From the NCBI GenBank assembly GCA_003558985.1, contig PWNJ01000096.1, forward strand, positions 1-32,116: a stretch of 32,116 bases of DNA. The letters run 5' to 3'. Made by a program: the position numbers and the translations under genes. The notes below the pieces were generated by a model. It was not told where the DNA came from and did not search any database. It worked only from the letters and a program-made list of their open reading frames with translations. Below are positions 17,572 through 23,952 of the stretch, one piece after another (position 1 is the stretch's first letter; every line of letters begins with the position of its first letter). This stretch comes from a candidate division CSSED10-310 bacterium. GTDB lineage: Bacteria > CSSED10-310.

Positions 17572-18534
17572 TCAATTGACTCGTTGCCTCCAATAATCAA
17601 GAATATCCTTAAGCGTTTGTTCAAAACTGATCTCCGGTTTCCACCCCGTGGCCTTGCTGAAACGGGTATTGTCACCCAGCAGTATCGGAACATCTGACGG
17701 CCTTAACCGTTTTGGATCCTTTTCAATCCGAATATCAACATTTGAATAACTGACCAGCATGTCCAGCACCTGCTGAATAGTCCAGCATTTACCCCGACAA
17801 ATATTATATACTTCACCTGGATCGCAGTTACCCGACAGTGCCATCCAATATCCTCTTACCATGTCCCTGACATCCGTAAAATCACGCCTGGCATCCAAAT
17901 TCCCAACGTAAATTACCGGTTCCCTGCGCTTCTTTTCAATCGAGACAATCTGTTTGGCAAAATCAGAACACACAAAGACATCACCACGCCGGGGTCCGGT
18001 ATGATTGAAGCCCCGTGTTCTGATGATTTTCATACCGTAACTCATAAAATATTGATATCCAAGGAAATCCTGGCCTACTTTTGATACAGCATACGGCGAC
18101 AGTGGACGCAATGGATTTGATTCCAGTATTGGAACTTCGTTGCTGTAAACCATACCATATTCTTCGCTTGAACATGCAATTTGTATCCAGGGATCTATTT
18201 TCAGCTCTTTTATTGCCTCAAAGATGTTTACCTGGCCAATAATATTGGTGTCCAGGCTCTCTGATGGCGCTCGCCATGATGACGGAACAAAGCTTTGAGC
18301 TGCCAGGTGGAATATTTTGTCCGGTCGAATGTAGTCAAGGACCGATCTTACATTATTGGCATCTCGTAAATCACATTCAACATTGGTAAACCTGTGCAAA
18401 ACATGTTCAATGTTTTCGGTACGGCTTCTCCAACGATAAACCCCATACAATTCCACGTCTGGATGATTCTCAAGAATATAATCGGCAAGATGACTGCCGG
18501 CAAAACCTGTTATACCTGTGATTAAAACTTTCAT
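17572..18534 (-). CDS. gmd: GDP-mannose 4,6-dehydratase
   Basis: A 320-residue extended short-chain dehydrogenase that dehydrates GDP-D-mannose to GDP-4-keto-6-deoxy-D-mannose. The cofactor loop TGITGFAGSH is at 6-15, the active-site segment CSSEEYG at 121-127 (Ser and Glu where Gmd has Thr and Glu) and the Y148-x3-K152 pair follows. YRWRSRTENIEHV and RGFNHTGPRRGDVFVCSDFAKQI are characteristic of Gmd. The ATG at 18534 is preceded by AAGGAG overlapping the rfbD stop region, with 12 nt between the genes, so it belongs to the same operon as the dTDP-rhamnose genes. Its likely partner is the reductase-like paralog downstream. GDP-mannose itself must come from genes outside the window. Confidence 0.9.
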   Translation of the reverse strand: MKVLITGITGFAGSHLADYILENHPDVELYGVYRWRSRTENIEHVLHRFTNVECDLRDANNVRSVLDYIRPDKIFHLAAQSFVPSSWRAPSESLDTNIIGQVNIFEAIKELKIDPWIQIACSSEEYGMVYSNEVPILESNPLRPLSPYAVSKVGQDFLGYQYFMSYGMKIIRTRGFNHTGPRRGDVFVCSDFAKQIVSIEKKRREPVIYVGNLDARRDFTDVRDMVRGYWMALSGNCDPGEVYNICRGKCWTIQQVLDMLVSYSNVDIRIEKDPKRLRPSDVPILLGDNTRFSKATGWKPEISFEQTLKDILDYWRQRVN

Positions 18535-18546
18535 TGCTGGAACTCC

Positions 18547-19401
18547 TTACACGAAATTCGGATGTTTGATTTTCAGATAGCGACGCACAGCGTCTTTCCA
18601 GTTTGGAGGAACATTACCGGTAATATTTTTGTATTTTTCAAGTGATAACACCGAATATTCCGGGCGTTTTGCAGGCAACGGGTAATCCCTCGCAGGAATT
18701 GGTAACACAGAAACTCTCGGATTTACCAAACCCATAAAAAAAGAAGCAAAACCGTACCAGGATGTATTCCCGCTGTTTGTCAGATGAACAATACCTTTTG
18801 CTTTCTTTCGTATCAGGTCGGCAATACCGGCAGCCAGATCCTGAGTAAACGTCGGACATCCTGTTTGATCATTAATCACGCCAACAGTTTCCCGGGTTTT
18901 TGCAATCTTAATAATTGTCTCAATAAAATTAGAACCATGAGCTCCAAAAAGCCACGCTGTACGGATAATTAATGTCTTTTCGGGCAATACTTTTAACACG
19001 CGGGTTTCTCCCTCAAGCTTTGTCCGACCATAGTTGTTTATCGGATTAACTTTATCATTTTCAGTATATGGTTCTGCTTTGCTGCCATCATAAACATAAT
19101 CCGTTGAAATCTGTACAAAGAATGCATCTGCCTGTCTGGCAGCTAATGCCATGTTTTCTGCACCGAAAGCATTTACAGCCATCGCTTCGTCAAAATTTGA
19201 TTCACTTCCATCCACATTGGTATATGCCGCACAATTCACGATACAATCAGGATTGATCGAACTGACTTTCAGCGTACATGCTGTTTTATCACGAATATCA
19301 AAATCATCCATATCAACCCCGATAACTGATGCCCTATTTGCCAGTGATACTATCAAATCACTGCCCAACATGCCCTTTGCTCCGGTTATCAGGATTTTCA
19401 T
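18547..19401 (-). CDS. rfbD: dTDP-4-dehydrorhamnose reductase
   Basis: A 284-residue RmlD/RfbD enzyme catalysing the last step of dTDP-L-rhamnose synthesis, NAD(P)H reduction of the 4-keto sugar. The cofactor loop TGAKGMLG is at 6-13 and the family motif ISTDYVYDG at 98-106, with catalytic Y124-x3-K128. The start is the ATG at 19401, overlapping the rfbB stop as ATGA; a longer frame from 19485 runs inside rfbB and is not credible. Operon order is rfbA, rfbC, rfbB, rfbD. Confidence 0.95.
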   Translation of the reverse strand: MKILITGAKGMLGSDLIVSLANRASVIGVDMDDFDIRDKTACTLKVSSINPDCIVNCAAYTNVDGSESNFDEAMAVNAFGAENMALAARQADAFFVQISTDYVYDGSKAEPYTENDKVNPINNYGRTKLEGETRVLKVLPEKTLIIRTAWLFGAHGSNFIETIIKIAKTRETVGVINDQTGCPTFTQDLAAGIADLIRKKAKGIVHLTNSGNTSWYGFASFFMGLVNPRVSVLPIPARDYPLPAKRPEYSVLSLEKYKNITGNVPPNWKDAVRRYLKIKHPNFV

Positions 19402-20426
19402 TCTGCCATTCCAAGCTGATTTTGATACCAGTTCCTGTAATATTCGCGAAACTGAACTTGTTTGTCTTTTAATCTTTCCCACCATTCACGATTATCTGCA
19501 TACCATTGCACCGTTTCAGATAATCCTTGCTCAAAATCTCGTTCAGGTTTCCAGCCCAGATTCATTGTTTTGGCTGAATCGATAGCATAACGTCTGTCAT
19601 GCCCGGGCCTGTCTTTGACCGGCTTTATCAATGAGTCCGGTTTATTCAGAATTTCAAGAATTAAACGTGTAATTTCAATATTGGTTTTTTCATTGCCGCC
19701 TCCAATATTATAAACTTCTGAAAGCGTTCCTTTTTGAGCAATAATATCGAGCGCTGCGCAATGGTCTTTAACGTATAACCAGTCTCTGACATTCAATCCA
19801 TCACCATACAAAGGCAATGATTTGTCATCGAGCGCATTCGTCACAAACAGTGGTATCAACTTTTCAGGATACTGATATGGTCCGTAGTTGTTTGATGCCC
19901 GGGTAATAACAGCAGGAATTCCAAACGTTTTGATATATGATTGAACCAGCAGTTCAGCCCCTGCTTTCGATGCTGAATAGGGACTGCTGGGAGCCGGTGG
20001 ATCATTTTCAATAAAAAACCCTTTTTCAATAGACCCGTAAACCTCATCCGTTGAAATCTGGATAAATTTTTTAACCGGGTATTTCCGGATTGATTCCAGA
20101 AGCACGTGTGTTCCCAGAACATCTGTCCGAATGAATGCAGCCGGATCAATGATTGAACGATCTACATGTGTTTCAGCCGCAAAATTGAACACATAATCGA
20201 TTCCTTCGGCCATGACAGATTCAACATTGGCAGCATCGCAAATATCACCTTTAACAAATGTGTATCGCGGATCACTTTCTATTGATCGAAGATTCTCCAG
20301 GTTGCCGGCATAGGTCAGCTTATCCAGATTGACAATAGTGCATGATGAATACTTGTCCAGAAGGTAATGCACAAAGTTTGCGCCAATAAACCCGGCGCCG
20401 CCTGTTATCAAATACCGATCAGCCAT
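19398..20426 (-). CDS. rfbB: dTDP-glucose 4,6-dehydratase
   Basis: A 342-residue RmlB/RfbB enzyme converting dTDP-glucose to dTDP-4-keto-6-deoxyglucose with bound NAD. Visible features are the loop TGGAGFIGANF (8-18), the active-site triad region STDEVYG with T126, D127 and E128, and catalytic Y150-x3-K154. The C-terminal half has the NNYGPYQYPEKLIP and RDWLYVKDH motifs of the family. The ATG at 20426 overlaps the rfbC stop by 8 nt (ATGGCTGA), and the 3' end overlaps rfbD by 4 nt. Such overlaps point to translational coupling and balanced enzyme levels. Confidence 0.96.
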   Translation of the reverse strand: MADRYLITGGAGFIGANFVHYLLDKYSSCTIVNLDKLTYAGNLENLRSIESDPRYTFVKGDICDAANVESVMAEGIDYVFNFAAETHVDRSIIDPAAFIRTDVLGTHVLLESIRKYPVKKFIQISTDEVYGSIEKGFFIENDPPAPSSPYSASKAGAELLVQSYIKTFGIPAVITRASNNYGPYQYPEKLIPLFVTNALDDKSLPLYGDGLNVRDWLYVKDHCAALDIIAQKGTLSEVYNIGGGNEKTNIEITRLILEILNKPDSLIKPVKDRPGHDRRYAIDSAKTMNLGWKPERDFEQGLSETVQWYADNREWWERLKDKQVQFREYYRNWYQNQLGMAE

Positions 20427-20880
20427 CTTTTCTGTTCCAGTCGTACGGAATCTCCTCCGTATGGGCCGGAAGCCTGTATTCATCAGGCTCCGAATAGTTA
20501 TATGTTTTGGTTGGAATATTGACGATCAATGTTGTGTCCTGCGAAACTCCCTTGAACCCATGATACACACCTTTGGGAATCTGTACAAGCATCGGGTTTA
20601 AAACACCCATGAAAAACTCGTTTATCCGGCCTTTTGTGGGTGATTCATCACGAGCATCATAAAGCGCCACTTTTGCCATTCCATGGACGCAAACAAAATT
20701 ATCATCCTGTAATTTATGATAATGCCACCCTTTTACAACTCCGGGATATACAGCAGTAATATACGCCTGCCCAAAACATTCATACTCCGTCCAGTCCGAA
20801 CGAAACATTTCCATCAAAAAACCCCGTTCGTCCGGAATACGCTTTAACTGTCTGATTTTGACACCCTCAATCAAATTCAT
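20419..20880 (-). CDS. rfbC: dTDP-4-dehydrorhamnose 3,5-epimerase family protein (short, divergent)
   Basis: A 153-residue cupin of the RmlC superfamily, shorter than the usual 180 or so. It has KGWHYHK where standard RmlC has RGLHYQ, so the His is kept but flanking residues differ. It also has IPKGVYHGFKG and a closing PDEYRLPAHTEEIPYDW like the family C-terminus. Its place between rfbA and rfbB argues that it supplies the 3,5-epimerisation of dTDP-4-keto-6-deoxyglucose. A relative acting only at C3, or a ketoisomerase, is a less likely alternative. The ATG at 20880 follows AGGGAG; the gap to rfbA is 27 nt. Confidence 0.85.
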   Translation of the reverse strand: MNLIEGVKIRQLKRIPDERGFLMEMFRSDWTEYECFGQAYITAVYPGVVKGWHYHKLQDDNFVCVHGMAKVALYDARDESPTKGRINEFFMGVLNPMLVQIPKGVYHGFKGVSQDTTLIVNIPTKTYNYSEPDEYRLPAHTEEIPYDWNRKDG

Positions 20881-20907
20881 AAGAAACTCCCTGAATAGTT
20901 ACAATAC

Positions 20908-21972
20908 TTACAAAATACCTACAACACTTCGATCACCCAGAACAAATCGATATGCCTTGGGTAATACGTCAGTTTTACGCAGTTCAACACTTCGTCCAAT
21001 TAAGCTGTCCTCAATGCGCACGCCTATGTCCTCAATGCGAGCATGCTCACAAACAATGGAATGCTCAATTTCTGCATTGCGAACAATTGAATCCGATTGA
21101 ATAGATGTGAACGGTCCGATATAGGAATCAATAATTTTCGTGTTTTTTCCTATTATCGCAGGCCCACGCAAATAGGATCGTTGTATCACCGCACCTTCTT
21201 CAATAACAACCTTGTGATCAATCACGGTTTTATCATCTACCTCACCCTGATTAACCGGTTTCAGACGATCCAGAACCATACGATTCGCTTCCAGCATGTC
21301 TTCCAATTTTCCGGTATCTTTCCACCATCCATTGACAATGTGCGGATCTACCTTAAGACCCATATTGATCAATTCCTGAATTGCATCTGTTATTTCCAGT
21401 TCGTTTCTGGCAGAGGGTTTGATTCGTTCGGATGCTGAAAAAATTGATTTGTCAAACATATATACGCCAACCAGCGCCAGATCACTTTTGGGATCTGCAG
21501 GTTTTTCAACAAGTCTGACAATAGTATTGTTATCCAGTTCAGCAACTCCAAACTGTTGAGGATTTGGTACTTTGGCAAGTAATATCTGTGCATTTGCCTT
21601 GCTGTTACGAAACTCATTCACAAGGCTAGTGATACCATCAAGGATAAGGTTGTCGCCCAAATACATGACGAATGAATCATCCTTTAAATAATCTCGCGCT
21701 GTTAAAACAGCGTGAGCCAGTCCCAAGGGAGCGTCTTGCTGTATATAGGTAATTTTTGCACCCCATCGTGTTCCATCGCCTACAGCTTCCATAATTTCGC
21801 GACAGGTATCACCAACAATAATGCCTATGTCCCGAATTCCCGAAGCAAGAATCGCTTCCAGACCATAAAACAGCACGGGCTTGTTGGCCACCGGAACAAG
21901 CTGTTTGGCTCGAGTATAGGTCAATGGCCGCAGACGTGTTCCTGTACCGCCACTAAGAATCAATCCTTTCAC
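20908..21972 (-). CDS. rfbA: Glucose-1-phosphate thymidylyltransferase, long form
   Basis: A 354-residue nucleotidyltransferase that makes dTDP-glucose from dTTP and glucose-1-phosphate, the entry step of the operon. The N-terminus LSGGTGTRLRPLT (7-19) and K23-Q-L-V-P are the nucleotide-binding signature. YLGDN and the EKP motif (RLVEKPADPKSD) follow, and the C-terminal third is a left-handed beta-helix of hexapeptide-like repeats (about 255-345). That marks the long RmlA type of about 355 residues rather than the 290-residue enterobacterial type. The start is GTG at 21972, fixed by GGGAGG 7 nt upstream; longer readings from 22050 lack a site. It is first in the six-gene operon under the promoter at 22022-22050. 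Confidence 0.94.
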   Translation of the reverse strand: MKGLILSGGTGTRLRPLTYTRAKQLVPVANKPVLFYGLEAILASGIRDIGIIVGDTCREIMEAVGDGTRWGAKITYIQQDAPLGLAHAVLTARDYLKDDSFVMYLGDNLILDGITSLVNEFRNSKANAQILLAKVPNPQQFGVAELDNNTIVRLVEKPADPKSDLALVGVYMFDKSIFSASERIKPSARNELEITDAIQELINMGLKVDPHIVNGWWKDTGKLEDMLEANRMVLDRLKPVNQGEVDDKTVIDHKVVIEEGAVIQRSYLRGPAIIGKNTKIIDSYIGPFTSIQSDSIVRNAEIEHSIVCEHARIEDIGVRIEDSLIGRSVELRKTDVLPKAYRFVLGDRSVVGIL

Positions 21973-21986
21973 AATTAAACCTCCCT

Positions 21987-22009
21987 CAATCGATTTAAAC
22001 AATCGATTT
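21987..22009. repeat. Paired CAATCGATTT direct repeats, operator candidate
   Basis: Two identical 10-nt copies of CAATCGATTT at 21987-21996 and 22000-22009 are separated by AAA. Each contains the palindrome AATCGATT, so they could bind a dimeric regulator or pair into a leader hairpin. They lie between the rfbA promoter -10 and its ribosome binding site. Confidence 0.5.
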
Positions 22010-22021
22010 GTTGTGCAAAGC

Positions 22022-22050
22022 ATCTTATGTTTCATCGCCAATGATGTCAA
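22022..22050 (-). promoter_or_regulatory. Promoter of the rfb/gmd operon
   Basis: On the minus strand there is a perfect TTGACA (22045-22050), a 17-nt spacer and TAAGAT (22022-22027), 49 nt ahead of the rfbA start. It is the only strong candidate upstream of the operon. Confidence 0.7.
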
Positions 22051-22145
22051 TCATTGAAGAACATACATAATTACCTTATTCGGTTCAGTTGATTATCAAG
22101 ACAACAAACGCTGTTTATTTTTTGATTACTCCGATAACCTGTGAT

Positions 22146-22174
22146 TAGCCAGAACTTTTGTGAATGCTTATAAT
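22146..22174 (+). promoter_or_regulatory. Promoter of the 109-residue orphan gene
   Basis: TAGCCA (four of six matches), a 17-nt spacer and a perfect TATAAT (22169-22174) lie 42 nt ahead of the ATG at 22217. Confidence 0.65.
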
Positions 22175-22216
22175 AGTAACAGATTGAAGTAATCTTTCTC
22201 AACAGGAGGTTCAATT

Positions 22217-22546
22217 ATGTTTGCTTATATAGTGCTGGTTAGTAACGGGCCAACAGTAGTAGTAACCAGGCTTGACCCGGAAAAAACCGTTGCCAATTTA
22301 ATCTGGCGAGGATTCCGTGATTTTAATCTGTATCAAATACCATCAGCTCGTTTTGATGAATTACGCAAAGATATCGGACCCCATACCTGGAATAACACAA
22401 TTGCCGAGTTAAATGATGAATGGCCTGTTCGGGTTATTGATCGGGATTCCAGCCGCGCGTTTTTAACATTTCAGTTGTTTGCCTCCGACATTCCCATCGC
22501 CAAAGTAAGAAACCGCAAGCGCATAGAGATTAACACCAACAGTTAG
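22217..22546 (+). CDS. Small protein of unknown function
   Basis: A 109-residue soluble-looking protein with no signal peptide or membrane segment. It has an excellent AGGAGG site 7 nt before the ATG and its own promoter, so it is very likely expressed. Its first half is a beta-alpha pattern (AYIVLVSNGPTVVVTRLDP) and its end is basic (KVRNRKRIEINTNS). I recognise no family. It is a single-gene unit, divergent from the rfb operon and convergent with ornithine aminotransferase (48 nt between stops). Confidence 0.75.
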   Translation: MFAYIVLVSNGPTVVVTRLDPEKTVANLIWRGFRDFNLYQIPSARFDELRKDIGPHTWNNTIAELNDEWPVRVIDRDSSRAFLTFQLFASDIPIAKVRNRKRIEINTNS

Positions 22547-22594
22547 CTGAATAGACCTCTTTGCAGCTCGCGGTTCGTAACTATCAACGGTTGT

Positions 22595-23797
22595 TTACAA
22601 AGTTTTTAAAACTTTTTCAATTCTTTCCAGCGCCCAATCCAGCTCTTCTTTTGTTATACATAAGGGCGGCGCAAGTCGGATTATGTGAACATGTGTTTCT
22701 TTGCACAATAATCCTTCATTCATCAGCGCTTCACAAAAGCGTCTTGCTCCTCCCGCAGACTGTTTCAATACAATACCGATCCAAAGGCCCTTGCCACGAT
22801 ACAAATCCACATGCGGGCTATTGATTTTCTTCAGACGCTGCATCAGGTAATCGCCAAGCTCAGCGCTGGCTTCAACCAACTTTTCTTCAACCAGTACCTT
22901 CAGCGCTTCCCGGGCTGCCCGGCAACCCAACGGCGCTCCACCGTATGTTGACCCATGATCACCCGGTTTGAATACTCCCAGAATTTCCTTGCTGGCCAAC
23001 ACACCGGATACCGGTACTGTTCCTGCTGACAATGCTTTTCCTACAACCATTACATCCGGTTTAACATCTTCATGATCACAGGCAAACATTTTCCCGGTGC
23101 GTCCCAATCCGGATTGAATCTCATCTGCTACAAACAGGACATTGTTGCTTTTACAAATATCATAACACTGTTTCAAATAACCTTCCGGCGGAACATCAAC
23201 ACCACCTTCACCCTGAATCGGTTCAACCATAAAAGCAGCAGTATTGGGTGTAATGGCAGCTTTCAGAGCTTTCGAATCACCATATGGAATTATTTTGAAC
23301 CCCGGAGTAAGCGGACCGAAATCTCTTCGATATGATTTCGAAGTCGAAAAAGATACTATCGCAATCGTTCGACCATGAAAATTGTTCTCGCAAACAATGA
23401 TTTCAGCCTTATCATCAGGTACACCTTTTACTTCATAAGCCCAGCGTCTAACTGCTTTTAAAGCCGTTTCGACAGCTTCGGCGCCGGTATTCATCGGCAG
23501 CATCATTTCATATTCGAATAATGATGTTGCTTCCTTCGCCAATAACGGCCACTGATCATTTCGAAATGCGCGCGAGGTTAATGTGACTTTGTCGCATTGA
23601 TCCTTCAATGCCGCCATAATACGTGGATGACAATGTCCCTGATTCACTGCTGAATAGGCCGCGAGGAAATCCATATACCGGTTTCCGTCCACATCTTCCA
23701 CCCAAACCCCTTTCGCTTTACTGATAACGACATCCAACGGATGATAGTTATGAGCGCCGAATGTATCTTCCATGTGTATGTATTGTTTTGCGTTCAT
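22595..23797 (-). CDS. rocD: Ornithine aminotransferase
   Basis: A 400-residue class-III PLP aminotransferase that transfers the delta-amino group of ornithine to 2-oxoglutarate, giving glutamate semialdehyde and glutamate. PLP contacts are visible: [12 protein letters not shown] (103-114), the ring-binding Asp225 in [14 protein letters not shown] and the Schiff-base Lys254 in [19 protein letters not shown] near the N-terminus and GSTYGG are typical of ornithine aminotransferase rather than acetylornithine aminotransferase. The ATG at 23797 follows GGAGG by 9 nt. It has its own promoter (23842-23871) and would feed arginine/ornithine carbon into glutamate, the substrate of the glutamate dehydrogenase encoded at 12421-13710. 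Confidence 0.93.
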   Translation of the reverse strand: MNAKQYIHMEDTFGAHNYHPLDVVISKAKGVWVEDVDGNRYMDFLAAYSAVNQGHCHPRIMAALKDQCDKVTLTSRAFRNDQWPLLAKEATSLFEYEMMLPMNTGAEAVETALKAVRRWAYEVKGVPDDKAEIIVCENNFHGRTIAIVSFSTSKSYRRDFGPLTPGFKIIPYGDSKALKAAITPNTAAFMVEPIQGEGGVDVPPEGYLKQCYDICKSNNVLFVADEIQSGLGRTGKMFACDHEDVKPDVMVVGKALSAGTVPVSGVLASKEILGVFKPGDHGSTYGGAPLGCRAAREALKVLVEEKLVEASAELGDYLMQRLKKINSPHVDLYRGKGLWIGIVLKQSAGGARRFCEALMNEGLLCKETHVHIIRLAPPLCITKEELDWALERIEKVLKTL

Positions 23798-23841
23798 TTA
23801 TAAAAACCTCCATGTAAAAGTTACAAAAAACAACGGGGGTG

Positions 23842-23871
23842 ATTCTATCCAAAGCAGTCCTCAAATGGCAA
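23842..23871 (-). promoter_or_regulatory. Promoter of rocD
   Basis: On the minus strand there is TTGCCA (five of six), an 18-nt spacer and TAGAAT (five of six), 45 nt ahead of the rocD start and just downstream of the receptor terminator. Confidence 0.6.
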
Positions 23872-23896
23872 GCAGTTCTTTTTCCGGTAGAAACAC

Positions 23897-23927
23897 AAAA
23901 AAAAACGACGCCGGAAACCGGCGTCGT
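23897..23927 (-). terminator. Intrinsic terminator of the first TonB-dependent receptor gene
   Basis: On the minus strand a perfect 10-bp GC-rich stem (ACGACGCCGG paired with CCGGCGTCGT, 3-nt loop) runs into a tract of T. It begins 25 nt beyond the receptor stop. Confidence 0.9.
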
Positions 23928-23952
23928 CACATTCATTGACAACAGTTTTCGT

